Below are positions 10,487 to 19,090 of a stretch of 64,000 nucleotides of DNA, piece after piece. The stretch comes from Gymnodinialimonas ceratoperidinii (GTDB lineage Bacteria; Pseudomonadota; Alphaproteobacteria; Rhodobacterales; Rhodobacteraceae), in the NCBI RefSeq assembly GCF_019297855.1, contig NZ_CP079194.1, positions 2,963,501 to 3,027,500 of the forward strand. Reading direction: 5' to 3'. Under the pieces are notes generated by a model. It did not search any database. It saw nothing but the letters and a program-made list of their open reading frames with translations, and was not told where the DNA came from. A program made the position numbers and the translations under genes. Each line of letters begins with the position of its first letter. The stretch's first letter is position 1.

Positions 10487-11350
10487 CTAGTCATTGCCAA
10501 ACAGCGCCCGCAACGCCGCCTCGCGCGGGGCCAGCGTCCCGTCGCGCAGGATCGCGAGCACGAGGTTCCGCTCCAACCCCGCCGGTGCGGAGATGGTCTC
10601 GATCTCAGGCGTCAGGTAGCGCGCCACGTCGGGCACCGGCAGCAGCGTGAACCCAAGCCCCGCGCCGACGCATTCCATGATCGCTTCCAGATCATCCAAC
10701 ACCACCGTCCGCGCCGCCGAGGGGCGCGCCTGATCCTGCATCGCGCGGGCAATCAGCTTGCCGATGCCTGTGCCCGGCATGAAATGGAAAAAGGTCTGCG
10801 CCGCCATCAATCCGGCCAGCCCGTCTGACAACAAGCTCTGATGAGCGGCAAAGACGAAGGGCTCCCGGCGCAGCGTCCACGAGGCGAGCTGCGCGGGCAA
10901 CCCGTCCGCATCGGTCACCACCGCCGCATCGATCTGCCCGTTCACCACCTTCTCCTGCAACACGGCGGAGAGGCCGGTCTCGACCTCGAAGCGCGCCTGC
11001 GGCGCGAGGCGGCGCGCCTCCTTCAGGAAGGCCGGCAACAGGCGCACGGCGGCCGTGGTCACGAACCCCAGCTTGAAATGGCCCACCAGCCTGTCACTGG
11101 GGCGGCACAGCTCCAGCAGCCGGTCCTCCCGCGCCAGAAGCGGCCCGGCCTCGGCCACCACCGATGCGCCCAGCGGTGTCAGTCGGGGCGGACGGTGCGC
11201 CCGGTCGAAGAGCGTCACGCCAAGCTCTGCCTCTAATGCCTTCATCTGCATTGACAGTGCCGAGAGGGTGATCCCCAATTGCTCGGCCGATTGCGCGAAA
11301 GATCCGACCTTGGCGATCTTCACCAGCGTTCTCAGGGCGCGGGTTTGCAT
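10487..11350 (-). CDS. LysR family transcriptional regulator
   Basis: 287 residues. The N-terminal winged helix reads MQTRALRTLVKIAKVGSFAQ, then AEQLGITLSALSMQMKALEA and LFDRAHRPPRLTPLG, the classical LysR DNA-binding block. A ligand-binding domain follows (about 90-285). The ATG at 11350 is chosen because the helix-turn-helix begins there; upstream frame is unrelated. It is divergent from the acyl-CoA dehydrogenase with 134 bases between, the usual geometry for a LysR regulator of its neighbour. The inducer is unknown. Confidence 0.9.
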   Translation of the reverse strand: MQTRALRTLVKIAKVGSFAQSAEQLGITLSALSMQMKALEAELGVTLFDRAHRPPRLTPLGASVVAEAGPLLAREDRLLELCRPSDRLVGHFKLGFVTTAAVRLLPAFLKEARRLAPQARFEVETGLSAVLQEKVVNGQIDAAVVTDADGLPAQLASWTLRREPFVFAAHQSLLSDGLAGLMAAQTFFHFMPGTGIGKLIARAMQDQARPSAARTVVLDDLEAIMECVGAGLGFTLLPVPDVARYLTPEIETISAPAGLERNLVLAILRDGTLAPREAALRALFGND

Positions 11351-11484
11351 ATCTTCAGCTTTCCTGAAGTCAAAATGAAATCTTATTCGATAGCCATGAA
11401 CTACAGGGCCGCTATGATCCGCGCAACGCTTCCGTGATCGACACGGCCCCGCGCCGTGCTCCGCTGCCCGAAGAAAGACCCGCC

Positions 11485-12690
11485 ATGCCCCATCCTCTCG
11501 TCCAGACCGCCCGCGAACTTGCCCCGCTCTTTGCCTCCCGTGCCGCCCATTGGGACAGCACGCGCAGCTATTGCTGGAGCAACATCGAGGCACTGGCCGA
11601 CGCGGGCATCATGGGCATGTCGATCCCCAAGGATCTGGGCGGTGAAGGCGCCAGCTTTCTCGACGTCGCGATGGTGGTGGAGGAAATCGCCCGCGTCTGC
11701 ACCCTCACCGCGCGGGTGGTGGTCGAGGCCAACATGGGCGGCATCAGCGCCGTGATGGCCTATGGCACGCCCGAGCAGAAGGCCTTCTGCGCGCCCATCG
11801 TGCGCGCCGGCGACAAACCCGCGATCTGCATCACCGAGCCCGAGGCCGGCAGCGCCGCCACCCAGATGCAGACCACCGCGCGCAAGCAGGGCAACAGCTA
11901 CGTGCTCAACGGTCGCAAGCATTGGATCACCGGGGGCGGCGTCTCGAAGCTGCACCTGATCTTCGCGCAGGTTCTGGATGAAGCCGGCACGCCGCAGGGC
12001 ATCGGCGGCTTCATCGTTCATGCCGACAGCCAGAGCGGCGATGTGCCCGAGGGCTTCGCCGTCGTCGGGCGCGAGCACACCATGGGCCTCTGCGGCATGC
12101 CCGAGGCCGAGTTGCGTTTCGACAACCTCGTCGTCGATCAGAAGTGGCTCCTCACCCCGCCCTCCGGCCTGAAACGCGGCTTTGCGGACCTGATGACAGC
12201 CTATAACTCGCAGCGCGTGGGCGCGGGCACGATCGCGCTTGGCGTCGCGGCAGGCGCGCTGGACCATGCGATCCGCTACATGGGCGAGCGCGAGCAATTC
12301 GGCCGTCCCATCGCCGAGTTTCAGGGCTTGCAGTGGATGGTCGCGGACATGGACACCCAAATCCACGCCGCGCGGCACCTGCTGCATGCCGCCGCCCAGT
12401 CCGGCGATGCGTTCCCGGACATGACAATGGCCGCCCGCGCCAAGCTCTTCGCGTCGGAGGCCGCGATCAAGGTGGTCAACGACGCGCTGCAGATGTTCGG
12501 CGCGCGGGGCTACAGCAGCCGCGAACCGCTGGAGCGGATGTACCGCGACGTGCGCATGTTCACCATCGGCGGCGGCACCGCCCAGATTTTGCGCACGCAG
12601 GTGGCGGGCTCTGTCCTCGGCATCCGCGTGCCGCAAACCCGCGACGGATATGTCGTGTCTGACGCCGAAAGCCGCCACGCCGCAGAGTAG
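11485..12690 (+). CDS. Acyl-CoA dehydrogenase family protein
   Basis: About 401 residues with the flavin-dependent acyl-CoA dehydrogenase layout: N-terminal helices, the ITEPEAGS FAD/substrate motif, RKHWITGGGVSKLHLIF in the beta domain, and the C-terminal helices with RVGAGTIALGVAAGALD and QMFGARGYS. The product would oxidise an acyl-CoA and pass electrons to ETF. The ATG at 11485 has GAAGAAAG upstream; an in-frame GTG at 11434 would add 17 unrelated residues. The neighbour LysR gene is divergent and is the likely regulator. The chain-length or branched-chain preference cannot be read. Confidence 0.9.
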   Translation: MPHPLVQTARELAPLFASRAAHWDSTRSYCWSNIEALADAGIMGMSIPKDLGGEGASFLDVAMVVEEIARVCTLTARVVVEANMGGISAVMAYGTPEQKAFCAPIVRAGDKPAICITEPEAGSAATQMQTTARKQGNSYVLNGRKHWITGGGVSKLHLIFAQVLDEAGTPQGIGGFIVHADSQSGDVPEGFAVVGREHTMGLCGMPEAELRFDNLVVDQKWLLTPPSGLKRGFADLMTAYNSQRVGAGTIALGVAAGALDHAIRYMGEREQFGRPIAEFQGLQWMVADMDTQIHAARHLLHAAAQSGDAFPDMTMAARAKLFASEAAIKVVNDALQMFGARGYSSREPLERMYRDVRMFTIGGGTAQILRTQVAGSVLGIRVPQTRDGYVVSDAESRHAAE

Positions 12691-12749
12691 CCGCGCCGGG
12701 CCGCGTTCGCGCCCTGGATGACCCGTATACAAGTAATCGCCAACGGCCC

Positions 12750-12774
12750 GGAACAAACGCCACCAAGGTGCGTT
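12750..12774 (+). promoter_or_regulatory. EcfG-type stress promoter immediately before the AI-2E gene
   Basis: GGAAC at 12750-12754, 16 bases, then CGTT at 12771-12774: a perfect match to the alphaproteobacterial general-stress consensus. Only 8 bases separate the CGTT from the ATG at 12783, so the transcript would start at or within a base or two of the initiation codon. Confidence 0.7.
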
Positions 12775-12782
12775 GGCAAGCT

Positions 12783-13850
12783 ATGGAAAAAACGGTCACG
12801 TCGGCGCGCGCCACAGCGGTTGCCAGCATCATCATTGTTGTCATCCTTCTGGCGGTCGTGCTGGATCATGCACAGGTGCTCATCGCTCCGGTGCTGACCG
12901 CCATCGTCCTGGGCCTCGTCCTCGCCCCCTTCGTGGATTTCGTGGAACGCCGAGGCATTCCCAACAGCGCCGCGGCGCTTCTGATCCTCGCCTTCTTCCT
13001 CTTCTTCGCTGGCGCGATCTTCTATTTCGCCGAGCCCATCGTGAACCGTGCCATCAGCAACGGCCCGATGATCTGGGCCGAGTTACGCTCCTCCGTGGAG
13101 GGTCTGCGCAACACCGTCGAAGATGTGCAGCAGATACAGGAGACGATGAACGAAGCGCTGACCGACGGTGAAGCCGCCGAGGGCGCCGCCCCGGCAGAGG
13201 CCGAGAACGAAGCCGTGATGCGCATTCCCAGCATCTTTGACGTGCTCTCCTACGGCCCCGCGATCCTCGGCGGTATCCTGATCTTCGTCGGCACGCTCTA
13301 CTTCTTCCTGACCACCCGCCGCGACGTCTACGCGCGCACCTGCCGCCTGATCCCCTCTTTGACCGAGACCCTCCTGATCGAGGCCGAGGCCCGCGTGTCG
13401 CGCTACTTCCTCGCGATCACCATGATCAACGCGGGCTTCGGCGCCGCCGTCATGGTCGCGATGTCCGCGCTCGGCGTGCCGCAACCGATCATGTGGGGGC
13501 TCGCGACCTTCCTGCTGAACTTCATGCTCTACCTCGGGCCGGGCCTGATCACGGTGGCGCTGCTGGTCGTCGGTATCGTGACCTTCGATGGCTTCTGGGC
13601 GGTCATGCCCGCCCTCGCCTTCATCTCCCTGAACATGGTGGAATCGCAGTTCGTCACCCCCACCTTCGTCGGCCGCCACATGGCGCTCAACCCGCTGATG
13701 GTGTTCCTGTCGCTGGTGTTCTGGCTCTGGCTCTGGGGGCCGATCGGCGGCCTCGTGGCGATCCCCATCGTGGTCTGGATCCGCTACATCGTGTCGGACG
13801 GCAAGGATGACGAGATCCCGATCCCTGCCCCGCTCCCCCCCGAAGATTAA
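12783..13850 (+). CDS. AI-2E family transporter / PerM-like membrane protein
   Basis: 355 residues with about eight membrane spans: a pair at the N-terminus, a soluble middle part (about 95-155) rich in acidic residues, then the conserved C-terminal block GLATFLLNFMLYLGPG through FVTPTFVGRHMALNPL, the hallmark of the AI-2E/PerM (UPF0118) family. Members have been called autoinducer-2 exporters or Na/H antiporters; the role here is open. There is no ribosome-binding site before ATG 12783, and a GTG at 12768 overlaps the stress promoter, so a leaderless start at 12783 fits best. A strong terminator follows. Confidence 0.88.
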   Translation: MEKTVTSARATAVASIIIVVILLAVVLDHAQVLIAPVLTAIVLGLVLAPFVDFVERRGIPNSAAALLILAFFLFFAGAIFYFAEPIVNRAISNGPMIWAELRSSVEGLRNTVEDVQQIQETMNEALTDGEAAEGAAPAEAENEAVMRIPSIFDVLSYGPAILGGILIFVGTLYFFLTTRRDVYARTCRLIPSLTETLLIEAEARVSRYFLAITMINAGFGAAVMVAMSALGVPQPIMWGLATFLLNFMLYLGPGLITVALLVVGIVTFDGFWAVMPALAFISLNMVESQFVTPTFVGRHMALNPLMVFLSLVFWLWLWGPIGGLVAIPIVVWIRYIVSDGKDDEIPIPAPLPPED

Positions 13851-13856
13851 GCAACG

Positions 13857-13885
13857 CCCCGGCCCATCCACAGGCCGGGGTTTTT
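13857..13885 (+). terminator. Rho-independent terminator after the AI-2E gene
   Basis: CCCCGGCC (13857-13864), an 8-base loop, GGCCGGGG (13873-13880), then TTTTT. Confidence 0.85.
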
Positions 13886-13934
13886 CCTTGCGTGGCACGA
13901 GACCGTTATCGCCGCAACACGGCCCCCGCGCGCG

Positions 13935-14918
13935 TCAGTCCGGGTCGCGCTCTCCGGCGACGCAATTGTCCGCCTTCACCGCGCCGCGCTGCCCCATCGG
14001 CAGGTCTTCCCCCACGGTGCTGTCCCGCGCGGTCTGCGCCTCCATCTCCGCGTCGATGGTGGCGCCCAGCAGGATCGAGAAGGCGCTCAGCCACAACCAC
14101 ATCAGGAGCACGATCACGCCGGCCAGCGTGCCGAACGTGTCGCTATAGGCGCCGAAGGCCTGCACGTACCACGCGAAGCCCAGCGTCGCCGTGACCCAGA
14201 GCAGCACGGCCAGCAGGCTACCGGGCGCGATCCAGCGCCACTTGGCATAGCGGCGCGACGGGCCGAAGCGGTAGACGATGGTGAAGGCCATCGACGCGAT
14301 CAGGATCAGCAATGGCCAGCGCAGCACCAGGGTGAGGTCCGAGAGCGTCTGCGAGATGAAGATGAAATCCACCACCAGCGGCAGCACGGCCAGCGCCGCA
14401 ATTGCGAAGAGGCCGACGAACAGCATGAAGACCGTCAGCGCCAGCACCTCCAGTTGCAGGACGAAAAAGCCCCGTTTTTCAACCTCTTCATAGGCGACGT
14501 TCAACCCCGCGATCAGGTTCGCCATGCCCTTGCTGGCCGAATAGATCGCCACCACCAGCGCGATCAGCGCCGCGATGCTCAACGCGTCGCCATCGGCCGA
14601 GGTCAGCTCCACGATCTGCCCTTGGACGATCTCTCGCGCCGCATCGGGCAGCGCGGTCAGGAAGGTGTCGAACTGGGTGACGATCTGCGCCGGATCCACG
14701 AAGACACCGCCCAGCGCCACGAGGGCGGCCAGTGCGGGGAACAGCGCCAGCATGCCGTAGAAGGCAATGCCCGCCGACAGCAGGCTCAGCTGATCCTTCA
14801 CCACCCGTTTGACCACGCGCAGCAGGATGTCGATGTAGCCCTTCCCGGGGATCGCGGCGGGATGGCTGGCATCTTCCCCGCGCGAGGGGGCAGGATTGAT
14901 GACATCGCTCGAGGGCAT
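13935..14918 (-). CDS. YihY/BrkB family inner-membrane protein
   Basis: A 327-residue membrane protein with six to seven spans. It has the family features: an AGIAFYGMLALFPALAALVA first span, SKGMANLIAGLNVAYEE, and late VIVLLMWLWLSAFSILLGA. BrkB was once thought to be RNase BN; the family function is still unclear and may involve envelope transport. The ATG at 14918 has GGGAG eight bases before it and is preferred over the one at 14933. It lies downstream of the DUF3618 operon on the same strand, past a probable terminator. Confidence 0.87.
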   Translation of the reverse strand: MPSSDVINPAPSRGEDASHPAAIPGKGYIDILLRVVKRVVKDQLSLLSAGIAFYGMLALFPALAALVALGGVFVDPAQIVTQFDTFLTALPDAAREIVQGQIVELTSADGDALSIAALIALVVAIYSASKGMANLIAGLNVAYEEVEKRGFFVLQLEVLALTVFMLFVGLFAIAALAVLPLVVDFIFISQTLSDLTLVLRWPLLILIASMAFTIVYRFGPSRRYAKWRWIAPGSLLAVLLWVTATLGFAWYVQAFGAYSDTFGTLAGVIVLLMWLWLSAFSILLGATIDAEMEAQTARDSTVGEDLPMGQRGAVKADNCVAGERDPD

Positions 14919-14937
14919 CGGCACAGCTCCCATACAG

Positions 14938-14972
14938 AAAGGCCCCCATCCAACATGGGGATGAGGGCCTTA
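14938..14972 (-). terminator. Probable terminator of the DUF3618 operon
   Basis: Read on the minus strand, AAGGCCCtCATCC pairs with GGATGggGGCCTTT around a short loop, ending in a short T-run. It separates the stress operon from the YihY gene. Confidence 0.55.
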
Positions 14973-14998
14973 TCAACAGTAATCAGAACTTAAAGCGT

Positions 14999-15943
14999 TC
15001 AGGACGCCAGGTTCGGCTGCGACGTGGTGCCGGAGCTGGTGCCCGTGGTGGACGATCCGGTCGACTTCGACGCCGACTTGGTGCCGGTCTCACTGTCATC
15101 GGACGACAGCGATTCCTTCACGCGCTTCTGGCCTTCTGCCACCATGTCTTCGGCGGTGGACTGCAGCTTGGCCTTCTCTTCGCGGAACAGGCGCTCGGCT
15201 TCGTCGAACAGGCGGTCGCGCTGTGCACCGATGGTGCGGTCCTCGACCTGAGTGCGCGGCAGCATCATCGCCAGCGCAGCACCGGCTGCAACGGCGAGGG
15301 CACCGACCAGCAGCGGATTTTCCTGCATCGTGTGACGTGCAGCGGCAGCGGCCCGTGCGGCTTCCTGCTCGGCGCGGGAGTGGACCGAAATCGCGGTCTC
15401 ACGTGCCTTGCGGATGCGATCCTTGGCGCCATCGGGCAGGCCGTCGAGGCCATCTTCGATCCGCGAGCGCAGGCTCTCGGAGGTTTCGTACAGGCGCTCC
15501 TTGGCTTTCCCCATGCGGGAATTGCCGGTGTTCGTGCTTGTATCGGTCATGGAGTAGTCTCCTTCTGGATAGAATACGTTGTCCTCGCCGTGCAGGGCAC
15601 GGTCGGCGGCGGCGACGCGTTCGTCGAAGCCCGCCATCGAGGGTGTGTCTCGTCTGAAACCACCAACGGGATCGCTGGAGGTCCGATCATAATCGACGCG
15701 GGGGCCGGTGTTGTTCGTGGCCGCCTTGAAGGCCAGCCATGCCAGACCACCCGCCGTCACGACGAAGGGTCCGGGGTTCCGGCGCGCCGTGGTTGCGGCG
15801 CTGCTGCCCAGATCGCTGAGCACCGACGTCGCCTTGGCCACGATGCGGTCCGGCGAAAACTGTGCCTCAAGCGCGGCAATCTGCGCTTGCAGGACGTCAC
15901 GCTCGGCCTGAAGTTCGGCTTCGATTTCTCTGGTGCTAGGCAT
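14999..15943 (-). CDS. DUF3618-type membrane-associated stress protein
   Basis: 314 residues. The N-terminus (REIEAELQAERDVLQAQI then FSPDRIVAKA) is the DUF3618 pattern: a coiled coil followed by an amphipathic segment and a first hydrophobic stretch (PFVVTAGGLAWLAFKAA, about 63-80). The middle is acidic and disordered, then MQENPLLVGALAVAAGAALAMMLP gives a second hydrophobic stretch. The tail is low-complexity Ser/Thr/Gly. The family is often induced by stress, function unknown. Overlap of 8 bases with the holin-like gene upstream and a shared stress promoter place it in an envelope-protection operon. Confidence 0.75.
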   Translation of the reverse strand: MPSTREIEAELQAERDVLQAQIAALEAQFSPDRIVAKATSVLSDLGSSAATTARRNPGPFVVTAGGLAWLAFKAATNNTGPRVDYDRTSSDPVGGFRRDTPSMAGFDERVAAADRALHGEDNVFYPEGDYSMTDTSTNTGNSRMGKAKERLYETSESLRSRIEDGLDGLPDGAKDRIRKARETAISVHSRAEQEAARAAAAARHTMQENPLLVGALAVAAGAALAMMLPRTQVEDRTIGAQRDRLFDEAERLFREEKAKLQSTAEDMVAEGQKRVKESLSSDDSETGTKSASKSTGSSTTGTSSGTTSQPNLAS

Positions 15944-16340
15944 TGATACTCTCCTTTACGGCGGCGACATCACGCTTCACGTTGGAGATGCTGCGGTCGG
16001 GCATCAGACGCTCGGGCTTGAGGTCATTCTTGCCCTTCATCGCGAGGATGATCGCGATCAGAACCAGAACGCCACCAACGGCGAGCGCGGCCCAGTAAAC
16101 CGGCCAACCGGCCAGGGAAACCAGCGCGGCCACGGCTGCGCCGGCGAAGGCGAACAGCGCCACGAGACCCAGCAGGGCCGCACCGACCAACATGCCGATG
16201 CCTGCACCTGCGCGGGACAGGTTCTCGCCGACTTCGGCCTTGGCCAAGGCGGCTTCCTTGCGCAGGATCCGCCCGATCTGGTTGACGATTTCCGTCAACA
16301 GATGGGCAGACGCGCTAATATTGGTCTGAGGCGCGGACAT
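15936..16340 (-). CDS. Phage holin superfamily III-type protein (two-span membrane protein)
   Basis: A 134-residue protein with an amphipathic N-terminus (HLLTEIVNQIGRILRKEAAL), two hydrophobic spans (GMLVGAALLGLVALFAF and WAALAVGGVLVLIAIILA) and a basic C-terminus. This is the Actinobacterial-holin-X / superfamily III pattern, common in chromosomal stress operons with no phage nearby. The ATG at 16340 overlaps the TGA of the upstream gene by one base, giving translational coupling; a TTG at 16355 is less likely. It overlaps the DUF3618 gene. Confidence 0.78.
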   Translation of the reverse strand: MSAPQTNISASAHLLTEIVNQIGRILRKEAALAKAEVGENLSRAGAGIGMLVGAALLGLVALFAFAGAAVAALVSLAGWPVYWAALAVGGVLVLIAIILAMKGKNDLKPERLMPDRSISNVKRDVAAVKESINA

Positions 16341-16816
16341 CAGGAGTACCCCCAACCCCGGCTGCCGCGGTCGACGTCATGGGGCTGACCCACAGGCACA
16401 CCTGCATAGTCAACGTGGTCCGGGTGGACGGCGGGCAATGCCGTACGCTCGGACGCCTTCATGGCGCGGGCAGCGATGAAACCAAGCGCGGCGGCACCGC
16501 CGAGGAACATCAGCGGATTGCGGCGCGCGAACTGCGTCACGTCTTGCTGAAGGTTGGCCATGTCCATGTCGCGCACCGCGTTGGCGGCTTGGGCAAGGTT
16601 GTCGCCGAGGTACTTCACTGCGTCCGAGGCCAGAGCATTGTCCTCGAAAGCCTTGCTGGCTTCGCGGAAATTGTCGGCCTGCTCGGACACGCGTGCAGCG
16701 ACGTCTTCCTTCGCGGCTTCCGCCTTGACGGCGGCTTGCGCCTTGGCCGTCTGTGCGACGTCATCGACGGTGTCTTTCGCCTTCTTGGCGATGTCTGATT
16801 GTGTCGAACGTGTCAT
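16340..16816 (-). CDS. Nutrient-stress-like protein of the DUF3618 operon
   Basis: A 158-residue protein. The first hundred residues are Ala/Lys/Glu/Asp-rich and helical (KAKDTVDDVAQTAKAQAAV), then RRNPLMFLGGAAALGFIAARAMKAS is a hydrophobic stretch of the type seen in the nutrient-deprivation-induced family, and the tail is short and polar. Function unknown; a membrane-surface or LEA-like role is possible. It is the first gene of a three-gene operon and lies 136 bases below a perfect EcfG-type promoter. Confidence 0.7.
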   Translation of the reverse strand: MTRSTQSDIAKKAKDTVDDVAQTAKAQAAVKAEAAKEDVAARVSEQADNFREASKAFEDNALASDAVKYLGDNLAQAANAVRDMDMANLQQDVTQFARRNPLMFLGGAAALGFIAARAMKASERTALPAVHPDHVDYAGVPVGQPHDVDRGSRGWGYS

Positions 16817-16952
16817 TGTCGAACTCCTTATGTGTATCTCGGCAAACTGCGCGGGACTTCTGGGTTGTGCGTAGGCAAGAACCCTCCAAGCAGTTCCGGG
16901 ATACCCCGGCCTGCGTCGCGTCTTAGCTGCCTACCGTCTTGCGTGTTTGGGT

Positions 16953-16977
16953 AACGGCTGTGTGTTCGAAAGGTTCC
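16953..16977 (-). promoter_or_regulatory. EcfG-type stress promoter for the DUF3618 operon
   Basis: On the minus strand GGAAC (16977-16973), 16 bases, CGTT (16956-16953). It predicts an unusually long leader of about 130 bases before the ATG at 16816; this leader contains small hairpins near 16890-16910. Confidence 0.75.
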
Positions 16978-16980
16978 TTG

Positions 16981-17427
16981 TCAGAGCTTCAAAACTGCGA
17001 TTTGCGCGCGCAGTGCCGTTTGCTGTGAATTCAGCAGCACATGGATGGGCGTTCCCTCCGTCGTGGCGGCGATCGAAGCGTCATAGCTGTCGACCAGGGC
17101 CTGCTCTCCATCGATGATCTGGGGCAGCGCCGAGAGGTCCAGTTTCCCGATCCAGCCGCGCACGGCGGCCATCGCCTGATAGATCTTGCCCATGGGAGAG
17201 CCGGCCTCTGCCGGCTCGCCGCCCATGCTCGCCAGATGCGCCTTGAGCGCGCCCAGATGGGTCGCATGCATCGTGTAGAGCCGCTGGACGATGGGTTTGA
17301 GGTCCTCATCGGCCCGCCCCGCCATCACGACGTAGCCATCGCAGACATCGGCCACATCAGTGGCGATGCGGGCCACGGCGTCGCTCGCCTCGGCGGTATG
17401 TTTGAGGTCGGATGTCACAGCCATCAT
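16981..17427 (-). CDS. DUF2383 / PA2169-family four-helix protein
   Basis: 148 residues, all helical and predicted to form a four-helix ferritin-like bundle of the PA2169/DUF2383 type (DVCDGYVVMAGRADEDLKP, YTMHATHLGALKAHLASMGG, DGEQALVDSYDASIAA). The family recurs in stress regulons; no enzymatic activity is known, and the bundle lacks a clear di-iron signature here. Start is ATG 17427 or the next codon 17424. It is monocistronic, with its own EcfG-type promoter 25 bases upstream. Confidence 0.8.
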   Translation of the reverse strand: MMAVTSDLKHTAEASDAVARIATDVADVCDGYVVMAGRADEDLKPIVQRLYTMHATHLGALKAHLASMGGEPAEAGSPMGKIYQAMAAVRGWIGKLDLSALPQIIDGEQALVDSYDASIAATTEGTPIHVLLNSQQTALRAQIAVLKL

Positions 17428-17451
17428 TGCATTCCCTTACGTTACAGAGGG

Positions 17452-17477
17452 AACGTCACGCGACAGGGCAAGGTTCC
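17452..17477 (-). promoter_or_regulatory. EcfG-type stress promoter for the DUF2383 gene
   Basis: On the minus strand GGAAC (17477-17473), 17 bases, CGTT (17455-17452), 24 bases before the ATG at 17427. Confidence 0.72.
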
Positions 17478-17592
17478 ATCGCCGCGCGCCCGAGATGGGC
17501 GGCGCTGCGATGCGCTGCCGAGGTGCGTGATGGCGTGCTGATGGGGCTGGACTTGAGGCGGCCCGACCGGGCGCTCTGGCCCGGACAGCAGT

Positions 17593-19089
17593 TCAGACCA
17601 TTTCGTCCGGAATGAAAGGCACCGGACGCGCCAGCTGCAACTGGTCGCTGTGATCGAAGGGCAGCAGGAAATGGCTCCGTTCCTGCGGCGCGGCGGCCGC
17701 ATTCTCGGCCAGAAGCGCGTTGAGATGTGCCACAACCTCCACCGGCGAGGCGTTCAGATCCGGCACATCGTCGCGCAGCCAATGGCGCAGGGCGCGGTCC
17801 CAGAGAGGTTCGACCATCTCGCGCTCGGTCAGGTGCAGCCCGACCTCGGTGTCCCACTTGAAGCTGCGCCCGTTGAGGTTCGCCGAGGAGATGATCGCCT
17901 CGTCCGGACCGAACAGCGACAGCTTGGAATGCACGTAGATCAGCGGCGCGCCATGGATCACCGCCGTCTCCGGCACCTCCACCGCCTGACGCGGCTGCGC
18001 GGGCGCGGCCAATGCCAGACGCTCGCCCAGACCCTTGGTCAGGATCCCCAGCGCCTTCACCTGCATCTGCGCGGCCTTCATGGCATCCTCGCGGTCGTTG
18101 CCGTTGAACGCCCGGTCCTCCGGCGCGGCGGGGATGACGAGGATGCAGGCGAAGTTCTCGTTCTGGTTGGCGGCATCCACCAGCGCCTGCGCCAGCGGCG
18201 CGTGGCGGAAAAACTGCGTCTCGAGGTAGACCAGCCCCTTGGCCCGCGCCACGGCGGCAAGGTGCATTTCCTCCAGCTCGGTCACCAATGAACGGGGCGA
18301 GATATAGGTCAGGTCCTGCTGGCGCCGGCACGACATCGTGCGCAGGAAACCGGGGGCCTGCGGCACCGGATCGGCTTCGCCCGCCGTGACCGCCCGGAAG
18401 CTCTTGAGATGCGCGACAGCCGCAGCCACCACGGGGCCACGGGCCACGGCCTGGATATCCTGCCAGGTCTGCTCGGCGGATTGATCGTGGTCCCAGGTGT
18501 CGTAGCGCCGCTCGTTCAGGTCGAGCCCGCCCACGTAGACGACTTCCTCGTCGATCACGGCGATCTTCTGGTGATGGGTCGCGGGCCGCAGCGGCAGGTC
18601 GTCGGACGGCTCCAGCCCGTGCAGGCCCGGCGTCAGCGGATCGGGCTCCCGCGCCTCCAGCTCGGCCGCCACCATCCCCTTCAACGCCCGCCGCGGCAGG
18701 TACCCCACCCGCGCGGGATGCATCGCGATCCGGAACGTCAGGCAGGCATTGCCCGACAGCTCATCGAGAGCCGCGAGCTGCCGCGCCGTGCGCCACGACC
18801 GGCGATGTTCGTCCGTCGCCACGATCGGGTCGAAGTCGCTGACCGTCAGATCGATCGCAACGCCGCGGTTGAGCACATGCAGCAACAGGTCGAACCACGT
18901 CTCCCCGATCTCGCGCCCCTCCGCGCTGCGCAGGGGCGTGGCGGTGTCGAAGACCCTGAAGCAGCCGATGATGTTGCGTTTCGCTCCAAGACACAGCTTC
19001 TCGAACGCCGGAAATGCCTCACTGGCGGAAAAATAAACGTCCAGATCGGTGATCGGACGTTCAGCTTTGTCTGTGGTTGTCATTATCAT
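17593..19089 (-). CDS. Phospholipase D-like protein in the EcfG operon
   Basis: About 498 residues with two HKD motifs: HHQKIAVIDEEVVYVGGLDL near residue 172 and HSKLSLFGPDEAIISSANLN near 387. Both keep His and Lys; the usual Asp is replaced or shifted (IDEE, GPDE), as in many PLD-superfamily phosphatidyltransferases and lipases. There is no signal peptide or clear membrane span, so it is probably cytoplasmic or peripheral. The start (ATG 19089 or 19083) overlaps or abuts the stop of the sensor kinase gene. It is the last gene of nepR-ecfG-kinase-pld, so it is likely stress-induced and may act on membrane phospholipids. Confidence 0.85.
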   Translation of the reverse strand: MIMTTTDKAERPITDLDVYFSASEAFPAFEKLCLGAKRNIIGCFRVFDTATPLRSAEGREIGETWFDLLLHVLNRGVAIDLTVSDFDPIVATDEHRRSWRTARQLAALDELSGNACLTFRIAMHPARVGYLPRRALKGMVAAELEAREPDPLTPGLHGLEPSDDLPLRPATHHQKIAVIDEEVVYVGGLDLNERRYDTWDHDQSAEQTWQDIQAVARGPVVAAAVAHLKSFRAVTAGEADPVPQAPGFLRTMSCRRQQDLTYISPRSLVTELEEMHLAAVARAKGLVYLETQFFRHAPLAQALVDAANQNENFACILVIPAAPEDRAFNGNDREDAMKAAQMQVKALGILTKGLGERLALAAPAQPRQAVEVPETAVIHGAPLIYVHSKLSLFGPDEAIISSANLNGRSFKWDTEVGLHLTEREMVEPLWDRALRHWLRDDVPDLNASPVEVVAHLNALLAENAAAAPQERSHFLLPFDHSDQLQLARPVPFIPDEMV

Positions 19090-19090
19090 G

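Noticed and set aside
15936..16340. Holin-like gene as evidence of a prophage
   Set aside because: No capsid, integrase, terminase or lysis genes are near; this family is common in chromosomal stress operons.
16880..16900. GGAAC followed by GTT on the minus strand near 16895
   Set aside because: Spacing is only 10 bases, too short for an EcfG promoter; the perfect one at 16953-16977 is preferred.
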